A stretch of DNA of 42,233 bases from G963666945 sp963666945 (lineage in GTDB: Bacteria; Bacteroidota; Bacteroidia; Bacteroidales; Marinifilaceae), in assembly GCA_963666945.2 (NCBI GenBank), contig CAXXRT010000061.1, positions 1-42,233 of the forward strand, in the 5' to 3' direction. Within the stretch, counting starts at the first letter, position 1, and the number at the start of each line of letters is the position of its first letter. The notes below the pieces were generated by a model. It was not told where the DNA came from and made no database searches. It was given only the letters and a program-made list of their open reading frames with translations. Position numbers and translations under genes: made by a program. Positions 22,541-31,521 of this stretch are shown in pieces.

Positions 22541-25051
22541 ATGGAGAATATCGGCGAGAAAATTATAAGAATTAATATAGAAGATGAAATGAAGTCTTCA
22601 TACATCGATTATTCGATGTCAGTTATTGTTTCCAGAGCATTGCCAGATGTTAGAGATGGATTTAAGCCAGTGCACCGAAGAGTATTATTCGGGATGGGGG
22701 AGTTGGGAACTACTTCATCCAAACCGTATAAAAAATCGGCCAGGATAGTAGGAGAAGTTTTGGGTAAATACCATCCTCATGGTGATAGTTCTGTTTATAT
22801 GACTATGGTTAGAATGGCTCAGGATTGGTCTTTGAGATATCCATTGGTAGACGGACAGGGTAACTTTGGTTCTGTTGATGGAGATAGCCCGGCAGCTATG
22901 CGTTACACAGAGGCAAGATTAAGCAAGATTGCCGAGGAAACTCTTTCGGATTTGGAGAAGGATACTGTTGATATGGCTCCTAACTTTGATGAATCATTGA
23001 ATGAACCAACCGTATTGCCGACAAGAATACCAAACTTATTGGTAAATGGGGCTTCAGGTATTGCTGTAGGTATGGCAACAAATATGCCTCCTCATAATTT
23101 ATCGGACACAATAGATGCAATATGCTCATTTATCGATGATAGAGAAATAGATACTGATTCTTTGATAGATATTATTAAAGCTCCTGATTTCCCTACAGGT
23201 GGAACTATTTATGGATATGCAGGAGTGAAAGAATCTTATGAAACAGGTAGAGGAAGAATAGTTGTTAGAGCAAAAACCACTATTGAAACTTTACCTAATG
23301 GCAAGGAACAAATTATTGTTTATGAAATACCTTATCTTGTAAATAAGGCTGAACTGATTATGAAGATTGCCGATCATATTAACGAAAAGAGAATAGAAGG
23401 TATTTCTAACGTTAATGATGAGTCGGACAGAAATGGTATGCGTATTGTTATAGAGCTTAAAAAAGATGCAATTGCAAATGTTGTATTGAACAAACTCTAT
23501 AAACTTACTCAGATGCAGTCGACTTTTAATGTTAACAATATTGCCCTGGTAAATGGAAGGCCTAGATTATTGAATCTCAGGGGGTTGATAAATTATTTTG
23601 TTGAACACAGACATGAGGTTGTTATTAGAAGAACCAAATTTGATCTTCGACAAGCTGAGGAAAGAGGACATATATTAGAAGGATTAATTATAGCTTCTGA
23701 TAATATTGATGAAGTAATTAGTATTATTAGGGGAAGCAAGAATACAGAGGATGCAAGGAATGCTCTTATTGATAGATTTAGTCTTTCAGAAAAGCAAGCC
23801 AGAGCCATTGTTGAAATGAGACTTCGTCAATTAACAGGGCTGGAGCAGGAAAAGCTTAGGCTCGAGTATGAGGAGGTTAAAAGTCTTATTGATCACTTAA
23901 AAGAGATATTGGCTAATGAAAGCTTAAGAATGGATATAATTAAGGAAGAACTTGTAGATGTAAAAAATAAGTATGGCGATATTAGAAGGACTGAGATTGT
24001 TTATGCATCAGAAGAGTTTAATCCTGAAGATTTTTATGCTGATGAAGAGATGGTTATTACAATCTCTCATTTAGGATATATTAAGCGCACTCCTCTTAGT
24101 GAATACAAAGTACAGGGAAGAGGTGGGGTTGGTTCTAAAGGAAGTTCAACCCGTGATGACGACTTCTTAGAGCACATGATTATGGCTACAATGCATAATA
24201 CTATGTTGTTTTTTACTGAGAAGGGAAAATGTTTCTGGCTTAAAGTTTGGGAAATTCCTGAAGGTTCAAAACAATCAAAAGGTAGAGCAATACAGAACTT
24301 ACTCAATATTGAACCAGATGATAGCGTAAAAGCTTATATTAATGTTTTTGATCTGAAAGATAACGATTACATAAATAACAATTATATTGTACTTTGTTCT
24401 AAGAAAGGAACGGTTAAGAAAACTACTTTAGAGGCTTATTCAAGACCACGAATAAATGGTGTAAATGCAATTACTATTAAAGAGGGAGATCAACTATTAG
24501 AGGCTAAGCTTACTAATGGTAATATGGATATTATGATTGCAGTAAAATCCGGAAAAGCTATTCGCTTTCCAGAAGAGAAAGTAAGACCGATGGGAAGAAC
24601 TGCTTCAGGAGTTAGAGGTATTTGTCTTAATAGTGATGTTGATGAAGTAGTTGGTATGGTTTGCGTAGAAGAAGGCAATAAAGATATTATGGTGGTTTCT
24701 GAGAACGGATATGGAAAGAGATCTGTAATAGATGATTATCGAATTACAAATAGGGGAGGTAAAGGTGTAAAGACTATTAATATTACCGAAAAAACAGGAG
24801 AATTAATAGCTATAAAGGATGTTTGCGATGGAGATGATTTGATGATTATTAATAAATCAGGAATTACAATTCGTATGTCTGTAGCTGATCTTCGTGTTAT
24901 GGGTAGGGCCACTCAGGGGGTTAGATTAATAAATTTAAGGAATGATGATTCTATTGCTGCAGTTGCAAAAGTTACAACTAACACCGATTCAGAGGAAGAA
25001 AATACTGAAAATAATATAGAACAAACGAGTGAAGATATTAAGCAAGAATAG
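22541..25051 (+). CDS. gyrA: DNA gyrase subunit A
   Basis: 836 residues. The breakage-reunion domain contains YSMSVIVSRALPDVRDG (24-40), the helix GKYHPHGDSSVYMTMVRMAQ (75-94) and the catalytic Tyr122 in MRYTEARL. The C-terminal beta-pinwheel has repeated blades and a GyrA-box (NRGGKGVKT, about 742-750). That box supports gyrase rather than ParC. It introduces negative supercoils together with GyrB. The acidic tail (DSEEENTENN) is typical. The position equivalent to E. coli Asp87 is Met and Ala84 is Ser, while Ser83 is kept; these lie in the quinolone-binding helix. It is a single gene with its own promoter; gyrB is not in the window. Confidence 0.97.
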   Translation: MENIGEKIIRINIEDEMKSSYIDYSMSVIVSRALPDVRDGFKPVHRRVLFGMGELGTTSSKPYKKSARIVGEVLGKYHPHGDSSVYMTMVRMAQDWSLRYPLVDGQGNFGSVDGDSPAAMRYTEARLSKIAEETLSDLEKDTVDMAPNFDESLNEPTVLPTRIPNLLVNGASGIAVGMATNMPPHNLSDTIDAICSFIDDREIDTDSLIDIIKAPDFPTGGTIYGYAGVKESYETGRGRIVVRAKTTIETLPNGKEQIIVYEIPYLVNKAELIMKIADHINEKRIEGISNVNDESDRNGMRIVIELKKDAIANVVLNKLYKLTQMQSTFNVNNIALVNGRPRLLNLRGLINYFVEHRHEVVIRRTKFDLRQAEERGHILEGLIIASDNIDEVISIIRGSKNTEDARNALIDRFSLSEKQARAIVEMRLRQLTGLEQEKLRLEYEEVKSLIDHLKEILANESLRMDIIKEELVDVKNKYGDIRRTEIVYASEEFNPEDFYADEEMVITISHLGYIKRTPLSEYKVQGRGGVGSKGSSTRDDDFLEHMIMATMHNTMLFFTEKGKCFWLKVWEIPEGSKQSKGRAIQNLLNIEPDDSVKAYINVFDLKDNDYINNNYIVLCSKKGTVKKTTLEAYSRPRINGVNAITIKEGDQLLEAKLTNGNMDIMIAVKSGKAIRFPEEKVRPMGRTASGVRGICLNSDVDEVVGMVCVEEGNKDIMVVSENGYGKRSVIDDYRITNRGGKGVKTINITEKTGELIAIKDVCDGDDLMIINKSGITIRMSVADLRVMGRATQGVRLINLRNDDSIAAVAKVTTNTDSEEENTENNIEQTSEDIKQE

Positions 25052-25138
25052 CTTAAAAAATGTGAAGATATTTGTTTCTGAAAGAAGAAATATATTTATT
25101 TGTATACAGAATAATTATAAACTAATAAATTGGCATAA

Positions 25139-26314
25139 ATGAAAAAGTTATCGGTATTACTGACATTCACACTTTTGGCAAGTTTAGCAATTGCACAGAA
25201 GGGGAAAGTGAATACAGCTTTAAGTTACTTTAACTCAGGAAAGTTAGATAAAGCAAAAGAATTTATAGATTTAGGTATTAAGCATCCTAAATGTGCAGAT
25301 TATGATAAAGCATATTTTGTAAAAGGACAGATTTACCAAGGTATTTTTGAAAGTCCTCTTCCTGCATATAAAAATCTGGATAAAAATGCTCTTTATGTTG
25401 CTTATGATGCATTTAAAAAGGTTATTGAGCTTGATGTAAAAAAGAATTATACAAAGAAATTATTAAATCAGTATACAAATCTTGCTCTTGACTTTACAAA
25501 TCAGGCAGTTAAAAAATATAATGATTCTGATTTTGCTGGTGCACTAGAGGATTTTAAGTTGGTTCTTGAGATTGAGGGTAGTGATATAATGAAAGAAAAG
25601 AACATTATTGACACTGCAGTAATCTTTAATGCAGGTATGGCTGCGCAGAAGGCCGGTAAGTTAGAAGAAGCAGTGAATTTTTATAAGGAAGCTCTAAAAT
25701 ATAATTACGGGGAAGCTAAAACTTATGCTTTCTTAGCAAATTGTTTAAAAGAACTTAAGCAAGAAGAAGAATCATTAAAGTTCCTTCATAAAGGGTATGA
25801 ATTATATCCAGATAATACTTATATGCTTGTTGAGCTTATCAATTATTATTTGTTGGGAGGAGAGCCTGAAAAAGCGGAAAAATATCTAGACGCTGCTATA
25901 TCTCAGGATCCTGGTAATGCATCTTTCTATAGAGCAAAAGGTACATTATATGAGAAAACTCAAAAGTTGGAAGAGGCTATAAAAATGTATGAAAAGGCTT
26001 TAGAGCTTGATCCTAAGGATTTCAATTCACAATATAATTTGGGATTAATTCACTTAAACAAAGTATCGCAAGTTCATAAAAAAGTGAATGATATAATGGA
26101 TGTAGATGAATATAATAAGGAAATAAAAAAAGTATTTGCTATGTACAAAGAAGTGATTCCTTATTTCACAAAGGCTCATCAGCTAGATCCTAAAGAGAAA
26201 AATACTATTATTACCTTGAAAGAATTGTATTTTAGACTAAGAAATGAAAGTGCTGAATATATGGATCTTTATAAAAAGTATAAAGAAATGGCAGATGGTG
26301 CTGAAGGTAAATAA
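25139..26314 (+). CDS. Secreted TPR protein, first tandem copy
   Basis: 391 residues with a signal peptide (MKKLSVLLTFTLLASLAIAQ, cleavage near residue 20). At least six TPR-like units follow. Examples are VNTALSYFNSGKLDKAKEFI (about 24-43), FNAGMAAQKAGKLEEAVNFYKEAL (166-189), AFLANCLKELKQEEESLKFLHKGY and YRAKGTLYEKTQKLEEAIKMYEKALELDP. The C-terminal part contains QVHKKVNDIMDVDEYNKEIKKVF and ends in an amphipathic helix. It is probably a periplasmic scaffold with unknown partners. It is nearly the same as the next gene, including the bases before the ATG and the signal peptide. It ends in its own terminator, so each copy can be expressed separately. Confidence 0.9.
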   Translation: MKKLSVLLTFTLLASLAIAQKGKVNTALSYFNSGKLDKAKEFIDLGIKHPKCADYDKAYFVKGQIYQGIFESPLPAYKNLDKNALYVAYDAFKKVIELDVKKNYTKKLLNQYTNLALDFTNQAVKKYNDSDFAGALEDFKLVLEIEGSDIMKEKNIIDTAVIFNAGMAAQKAGKLEEAVNFYKEALKYNYGEAKTYAFLANCLKELKQEEESLKFLHKGYELYPDNTYMLVELINYYLLGGEPEKAEKYLDAAISQDPGNASFYRAKGTLYEKTQKLEEAIKMYEKALELDPKDFNSQYNLGLIHLNKVSQVHKKVNDIMDVDEYNKEIKKVFAMYKEVIPYFTKAHQLDPKEKNTIITLKELYFRLRNESAEYMDLYKKYKEMADGAEGK

Positions 26315-26329
26315 TTTAAAAAATATATT

Positions 26330-26353
26330 AAGCCTCCTTTTAGGAGGCTTTTT
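26330..26353 (+). terminator. Intrinsic terminator between the two TPR copies
   Basis: AAGCCTCC (26330-26337) with GGAGGCTT (26343-26350), loop TTTTA, followed by a T tract. Confidence 0.9.
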
Positions 26354-26429
26354 CTTATGAATATACAAAAACATAACATATATTGTGTATTTTATAAAGA
26401 ATTAACTACAAACTAATAAATTGACATAA

Positions 26430-27596
26430 ATGAAAAAGTTATCGGTATTATTGACATTTACACTTCTGGCAAGTATAGCTATAGCACAAAAGGGCAAAGT
26501 TAATACTGCTTTAAGTTATTTTAACTCAGGGAAGTTAGACAAGGCTAAAGAATTAATAGATCTATGCATCAAACATCCAAAATGTACAGAATATGATAAA
26601 GCATATTTTGTAAAAGGGCAGATTTATCAAGGCATTTTTGAAAGTCCTCTTCCTGCTTATAAAAAAATGGATAAAAATGCTGTTTATGTTGCTTATGATG
26701 CTTTTCAGAGAGTAATTGAACTTGATGTAAAAAAGAAGTATACAAGTAAATTATTAAATCAGTATACAAATCTTGCTCTTGACTTTACAAATCAAGCAGT
26801 TAAGAAATATAATGATTCTGATTTTGCTGGTGCTTTAGAAGATTTTAAGAAAGTTTTAGAGATTGAAGGTAGTGATATAATGAAAGAAAAGAACATTATT
26901 GACACTGCAGTAATCTTTAATGCAGGTATGGCTGCGCAGAAGGTTGGTAAGTTAGAAGAAGCAGTGAGTTTTTATAAAGAGGCTCTAAAATATAACTACG
27001 GGGAAGCTAAAATTTATGCTTTCTTGGCAAATTGTTTTAAAGAGCTTAAGCAAGAAGAAGAATCATTAAAGTTTCTTCATAAAGGGTATGAATTATATCC
27101 TGATAATGAATATATGCTTGTTGAGTTGATTAATTACTATTTGTATGGGGGAGAACCAGAGAAAGCAGAAAAATATCTTGATGCTGCTATTTCTAAGGAT
27201 CCAAGTAATGCGTCCTATTATAGAGCAAAAGGACATTTGTTTGAAAAAACTAATAAAGTTGAAGATGCAGTAGAAATGTACAAAAAGGCTTTAGTATATG
27301 ATTCTAACGATTTTGTATCACAGTATAATCTTGGTATGATTCATCTGAATAAAGTAACACAAGTCCACAAAAAGGTTAATGATATAATGGATGCAGAAGA
27401 ATATAATAGGGAAATAAAGAAAGTATTTACAATGTACAAAGAAGTAATTCCTTATTTTGTTAAAGCACACAATATTGACAACAAAGAGAAGAACACAATA
27501 ACTTATTTGAAAGAATTGTATTTTAGACTAAGAAATGAAAGTGCTGAATATATGGATCTTTATAAAAAGTTTAATGCAATGGTTGAAGGAAAATAA
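26430..27596 (+). CDS. Secreted TPR protein, second tandem copy
   Basis: 388 residues, aligned end to end with the gene at 25139 with only small length differences near the C-terminus. The signal peptide is MKKLSVLLTFTLLASIAIAQ, with the same TPR layout. Differences cluster in the first 70 residues and in the last third (for example HLFEKTNKVEDAVEMYKKALVYD in place of TLYEKTQKLEEAIKMYEKALELD). The central units and the final RLRNESAEYMDLYKK are almost unchanged at DNA level. The 19 bases before the ATG differ from the first copy at a single position. Likely a duplication followed by divergence and local gene conversion. Function unknown; presumably related to that of the first copy. Confidence 0.9.
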   Translation: MKKLSVLLTFTLLASIAIAQKGKVNTALSYFNSGKLDKAKELIDLCIKHPKCTEYDKAYFVKGQIYQGIFESPLPAYKKMDKNAVYVAYDAFQRVIELDVKKKYTSKLLNQYTNLALDFTNQAVKKYNDSDFAGALEDFKKVLEIEGSDIMKEKNIIDTAVIFNAGMAAQKVGKLEEAVSFYKEALKYNYGEAKIYAFLANCFKELKQEEESLKFLHKGYELYPDNEYMLVELINYYLYGGEPEKAEKYLDAAISKDPSNASYYRAKGHLFEKTNKVEDAVEMYKKALVYDSNDFVSQYNLGMIHLNKVTQVHKKVNDIMDAEEYNREIKKVFTMYKEVIPYFVKAHNIDNKEKNTITYLKELYFRLRNESAEYMDLYKKFNAMVEGK

Positions 27597-27599
27597 ACC

Positions 27600-27644
27600 A
27601 TATAAATATTTAAGCCTCCACAATAGAGGCTTAAATATTTATAT
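27600..27644. terminator. Long perfect hairpin after the second TPR gene
   Basis: A perfect 19-bp inverted repeat (27600-27618 with 27626-27644) around the loop CACAATA. The GC part is AAGCCTC/GAGGCTT, as in the terminator of the first copy. The T tract is poor. Confidence 0.75.
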
Positions 27645-27668
27645 AAACAACATAATATCAATTATAGG

Positions 27669-27713
27669 ACAGATATTATTATGTGGATTTCATATAATAA
27701 TATCTGTTTTTTT
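27669..27713 (+). terminator. Second terminator before the minus-strand sigma operon
   Basis: A 17-bp stem with one G-T wobble (27669-27685 with 27691-27707), loop GATTT, then seven T. It lies 7 bases from the end of the convergent membrane-protein gene. Confidence 0.85.
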
Positions 27714-27719
27714 AAGCTT

Positions 27720-28175
27720 CTAAAATAGGTATACGTTTGAATATTTAGGAAATCTTTTAATAATTTTGTCAGCAACAACAATAGCAACAACAGCTATAAT
27801 AATAATGAAGATCAAGGGAGTAATATTTCCAATGCTTGTCAATAAATAATTATATAAATTATTTATTTGAGTTAGATATGTTGAGTCGAAACTTTTTAAC
27901 CAGTTAATATCGGACATACTTATTAATTTTCTTAAGTCTGTTGCAAGATAAATTAATGCTCCTAAGGAGATTGAAGTAAATAGAATTAGCCAGTAGCGAG
28001 TACTATGCTCTGTTTTTTTATCAATGACAGGATGAGCAATCCATTCCTGCATAATTTTATCCATTGTTTTATTTGTAAATTCTTGGGAAGTTTTTTCAAT
28101 AAAACTTTTATCCTTTAGTTTATCCTGGAAAAATTCGTCATTATAAGCTGATTCATATATATTATTATCTTCCAT
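27720..28175 (-). CDS. Small two-helix membrane protein next to an ECF sigma factor; putative anti-sigma or regulator
   Basis: 151 residues, not matched to a named family. It has an acidic, charged cytosolic-type N-terminus (1-60, with DEFFQDKLKDKSFIEKTSQEF and MDKIMQEWIAHPVIDKK), a first membrane helix WLILFTSISLGALIYLATD (62-80), a loop of about 35 residues, a second helix ITPLIFIIIIAVVAIVVADKI (118-138) and a basic tail. It begins 11 bases after the sigma gene stops, so the two are cotranscribed. Position and topology suggest it holds or modulates the sigma factor at the membrane, but it lacks a recognisable zinc anti-sigma motif (HX3CX2C). That role is an inference. Confidence 0.75.
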   Translation of the reverse strand: MEDNNIYESAYNDEFFQDKLKDKSFIEKTSQEFTNKTMDKIMQEWIAHPVIDKKTEHSTRYWLILFTSISLGALIYLATDLRKLISMSDINWLKSFDSTYLTQINNLYNYLLTSIGNITPLIFIIIIAVVAIVVADKIIKRFPKYSNVYLF

Positions 28176-28186
28176 AATAGTAAATT

Positions 28187-28759
28187 TTAAAGAATTGATT
28201 TAATGTCATCATTTAACAAGGCATATAGTTTGGCATACATTTTTTTTCGTGCTCTAAATAGTCTTATTTTAAGATTATTTTCATTGATTTTTGTTATTTC
28301 ACTGATTTCAGAAATTTTCTTTGAGTCCATATAAAACAAAGAAACAATTATTCTGTCTTCAGAATCAAGTTCCAGAAGAGCCTGATTTATGTATTTTCTT
28401 TGATCTTCTTTGTTCATTAAGGAAATTTGACTCTGAGTTTCATCAATGTGGTTAATTTCATATCCATTAAGATCTTCTATGGGTAATGTATTTATTGTCT
28501 TTTTTCTAAGTTTTGAAATAGCAGTATTATGGACAATTGAGTATAACCAGGTAGAAAATTTCGATCTTCCTTTGAAATCATTAATTGATTTATATATTTT
28601 AACAAAAGCATCCTGAGTAATCTCCTCAGCGTCTTGTTTATTTCCTGTAAGTTGGTATGCGATATTAAAAGCCATATCTTTATATCTGTCTATTAGTTTA
28701 GAGAATGCTGTAATATCCCCCTGTTTTATTTTGTAAATATATATTAGATCGTTATCCAT
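28187..28759 (-). CDS. ECF-type RNA polymerase sigma factor
   Basis: 190 residues with no region 3 domain. Region 2 runs from about 15 to 85 and includes DAEEITQDAFVKIYKSIND (43-61) and FSTWLYSIVHNTAISKLRKK (68-87). Region 4 (about 125-178) has LDSEDRIIVSLFYMDSKKISEISEITKINENNLKIRLFRARKKM, a helix-turn-helix. It directs RNA polymerase to a dedicated promoter set, probably in response to an envelope signal passed by the neighbouring membrane protein. The intergenic region to 28981 should contain its own promoter if it is autoregulated; no clear TAnnTTTG box is found for it on the minus strand. Confidence 0.93.
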   Translation of the reverse strand: MDNDLIYIYKIKQGDITAFSKLIDRYKDMAFNIAYQLTGNKQDAEEITQDAFVKIYKSINDFKGRSKFSTWLYSIVHNTAISKLRKKTINTLPIEDLNGYEINHIDETQSQISLMNKEDQRKYINQALLELDSEDRIIVSLFYMDSKKISEISEITKINENNLKIRLFRARKKMYAKLYALLNDDIKSIL

Positions 28760-28943
28760 TAATATTAATGTTTAAACAAATATTTGTCTGCTAATATGAC
28801 GCTTGTATACTTATTATAGTTACATGAAAAATCATTTTTTATACAATAAAGATATAAAATAATTTGATTAACTTAATAATAGTGTATTGATTTTGCCAAA
28901 TATGTATTTCTCTTGAAAAATTTCAGGACTCGTTGTAATTTAT

Positions 28944-28951
28944 TATATTTG
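28944..28951 (+). promoter_or_regulatory. -7 box for the SDR gene
   Basis: TATATTTG, a full consensus match, 29 bases before ATG 28981. No -33 TTG at the usual spacing. Confidence 0.5.
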
Positions 28952-28980
28952 GGTTTTAAAATAAGAATCCTAATTATATA

Positions 28981-29790
28981 ATGAGAGATAAAGTTGTTGT
29001 GATTACAGGTGCTTCTTCGGGAATCGGTGAAGCATGTGCTTATGAGTTTGCTGCACGTGGTTCTAAGATTGTTTTAGCGGCCAGGAATATTGACAAATTA
29101 AGGAAGATTGAAGCAAACCTTATAAATAAAGGTGGTGAATCATTGGTAGTTAAAACAGATGTAAGTATTGAAGATGATTGTAAGAACCTAATTGATAGGA
29201 CGATTGAGCAATATGGAAGAATCGATGTATTGGTAAATAATGCCGGGATATCAATGCGGGCTTTATTTAAGGATCTTGATCTTTCTGTAATTAAAAATGT
29301 TATGGATGTTAACTTTTGGGGCACAGTGTATTGTACAAAATACGCACTCCCCTACCTTCTTGAAGCTAAAGGTAGTGTAGTTGGAGTAATCTCTATAGCT
29401 GGCTATATTGGTCTTCCTGCTAGAACAGGTTATTCTGCCAGTAAATATGCCATTAGGGGGTTTCTTGATACTTTAAGGGTAGAAACATTGAAACAGGGCT
29501 TACATGTTTTAGTTGCAGCTCCTGGTTTTACTGCTTCTAATATTAGAATGACCGCTTTGACTGCAGATGGAAGTCAACAAGGAGAAACCCCCAGAAATGA
29601 ATCTAAAATGATGAGTTCGGAAGAATGTGCAAGACATATTGTTAACTCTGTTATAAAAAGAAAAAGGGAATTGATTTTAACTTTTGTTGAAGGTAAATTG
29701 TCAGTATTTCTTAAAAAATGGTGTCCCTCTTTATTAGATAAATTAACGTATAAGCACATGGCCAAAGAACCGGATTCTCCTTTAGTTTAA
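28981..29790 (+). CDS. Short-chain dehydrogenase/reductase (SDR)
   Basis: 269 residues, classical SDR layout. The nucleotide motif is TGASSGIG (10-17 region), followed by LAARN, which favours NADP(H). NNAG (86-89), the catalytic Ser138 in VISIAGYIG, and Tyr151 and Lys155 in YSASKYAIRGF are also present. The substrate loop follows (APGFTASNIRMTALTADGS), and the C-terminus is basic (KRKRELILTFVEGKLSVFLKKW), which may contact the membrane, as in the DHRS7/YqjQ-like branch. Substrate unknown. It is transcribed divergently from the sigma operon. Confidence 0.92.
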   Translation: MRDKVVVITGASSGIGEACAYEFAARGSKIVLAARNIDKLRKIEANLINKGGESLVVKTDVSIEDDCKNLIDRTIEQYGRIDVLVNNAGISMRALFKDLDLSVIKNVMDVNFWGTVYCTKYALPYLLEAKGSVVGVISIAGYIGLPARTGYSASKYAIRGFLDTLRVETLKQGLHVLVAAPGFTASNIRMTALTADGSQQGETPRNESKMMSSEECARHIVNSVIKRKRELILTFVEGKLSVFLKKWCPSLLDKLTYKHMAKEPDSPLV

Positions 29791-29880
29791 TTATATGTGT
29801 ATCTTCTATTATTTTATAATTATTAAGACTCTGGAATAATTATTATAAAGTAATGTGAAGTTATAAATAAATATATACTG

Positions 29881-31509
29881 ATGAAAAAACGCTTATTTCT
29901 ATTTTTAATATTTTTGGTATATTCTTGGTGTACATCATTAATGGCACAGGAATATGTTGTAAAGAATAGAGTAATAGAAAGTCTTTATTTGCCAGAAAGT
30001 TCATTTTTAATAAAGCATAGTTCAGAAGAACTAAGTATGATGATTCCCTGTGATAAATTAATGTACATAAGAACTCCTAATATACATTTAAATAATCCGG
30101 CATTAAGATATGCTGTTGGAAATCTGGAATTATCAGAAAGTGAAGATATCAGGCTTAATGATGCTGTCGATATCTTATTGGACTATGTTCGTAATGATTC
30201 TATAAGGAATATGGTAAATTATATAAAAGATTATATAAAAATTACAAGTAAAAGAGAAATAGCATTAAAAAAAGTCAAACAGAAATTAAGACTTGATAGC
30301 ATTGATTTTGAGACTAATACTTTGTTACTTAAAAGACCGTCAATCGAATCTTATTATAATAAAACATATAATTCAGAGGACTTGAAAAAACTAGTTTCCT
30401 TTGTTGAAAGAGATTCTGTATTTATGTGGATGAGAGAAGTGAGTCGTGATTCAGTTCTTTTGTCTATAAAAAATTCAACTAACGATTCTATTAATCTGTG
30501 GATCAATAGTGGAAAAGTTGATTTCTATAGGTTTTGGATAAAAAATTCTTATAAAGATTCTATAGGTGCATGGATACAAACTATTCCTGGGAAAAGCTTA
30601 AAAATTGTTGTTGATGATGATGTGTATCAGGAATCTTTGCTAGCAGAAAAGAAAAAACCAAGAAAGGTTCTTATATCAAAGAAGATCGATGATGAATATT
30701 GGAAGTTAGGAAAAATATATCCACATAAAAGAATCTTAAAGTATTGGAAACATGGTACAATAGCCAATTTGGGTTTCACTCAGGGGCATTTAGAGAATTG
30801 GTCAGGAGGTGGAGAAAGTGCAATTTCAGGACTTCTTGATATAGATGCTGCTGTTAATTATAAAAATGGCAATATAACATGGGACAATAAAGCTGGTTAT
30901 CGTTATGGATTAATTAAGATTGGAGACGAGGACGGTTTTAGAAAGAATGAAGATTTGTTTGAATTAGAAACAAAACTAGGAGTTAAAGCTTTCAGGAAAT
31001 GGTATTATTCAGCAATGTTTAGTCTTAAAACACAGTTTTTTAATGGTTATAATTATCCTGACAAAGAAACGCCAATTTCTGCATTTCTTTCACCTGGCTA
31101 TATGATTTTTTCTGCTGGTATGGATTATAAGCCTTCCGATAAACTCACTTTGTTAATTTCTCCAATTACTGGTAAATTCACTATTGTTTCAGATACTAAT
31201 AAGATAGATCAAACCCGATATGGTGTAGAAAAGGGTAAGAAACTAAAGCAAGAAACTGGTGCATATATACAAAGTACTCATAAATGGCAGATATCATCGA
31301 ATATAAAGATGATAAATGAAGCAGGTCTTTTTACTAATTATCATGATCACCCTGAAAATATTGATATTAATTGGAAAATGACGGTGGAAATGAAAGTTAA
31401 TTACTTTATTGTAACTAAGATATTTACGCATTTAATATATGACACGGATGTATTAAGTAAATTGCAGTTTAAGGAGATATTGAATTTTGGAGTAAGTTAC
31501 AGATTTTAG
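29881..31509 (+). CDS. DUF3078 outer-membrane protein with N-terminal 12-residue repeats
   Basis: 542 residues with a signal peptide (cleavage near MAQ, residue 23). The periplasmic N-terminal half contains five consecutive 12-residue units (177-236): RDSVFMWMREVS, RDSVLLSIKNST, NDSINLWINSGK, VDFYRFWIKNSY and KDSIGAWIQTIP. A similar NDSI motif sits at 105-108. The C-terminal half (about 285-542) is the DUF3078 beta-barrel, with WKHGTIANLGFTQGHLENWSGGGESAISG, alternating aromatic strands and a terminal strand ending VSYRF, as in outer-membrane proteins. Function unknown for the family. It starts 90 bases after the SDR gene, and the nucleoid-associated gene begins 12 bases after it. Confidence 0.85.
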   Translation: MKKRLFLFLIFLVYSWCTSLMAQEYVVKNRVIESLYLPESSFLIKHSSEELSMMIPCDKLMYIRTPNIHLNNPALRYAVGNLELSESEDIRLNDAVDILLDYVRNDSIRNMVNYIKDYIKITSKREIALKKVKQKLRLDSIDFETNTLLLKRPSIESYYNKTYNSEDLKKLVSFVERDSVFMWMREVSRDSVLLSIKNSTNDSINLWINSGKVDFYRFWIKNSYKDSIGAWIQTIPGKSLKIVVDDDVYQESLLAEKKKPRKVLISKKIDDEYWKLGKIYPHKRILKYWKHGTIANLGFTQGHLENWSGGGESAISGLLDIDAAVNYKNGNITWDNKAGYRYGLIKIGDEDGFRKNEDLFELETKLGVKAFRKWYYSAMFSLKTQFFNGYNYPDKETPISAFLSPGYMIFSAGMDYKPSDKLTLLISPITGKFTIVSDTNKIDQTRYGVEKGKKLKQETGAYIQSTHKWQISSNIKMINEAGLFTNYHDHPENIDINWKMTVEMKVNYFIVTKIFTHLIYDTDVLSKLQFKEILNFGVSYRF

Positions 31510-31521
31510 AAATACTATATT

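Noticed and set aside
29814..29848. Inverted repeat TTATAATTATT/AATAATTATTATAA after the SDR gene.
   Set aside because: Needs a 3-base bulge and is pure A/T with no T tract; not credible as a terminator.
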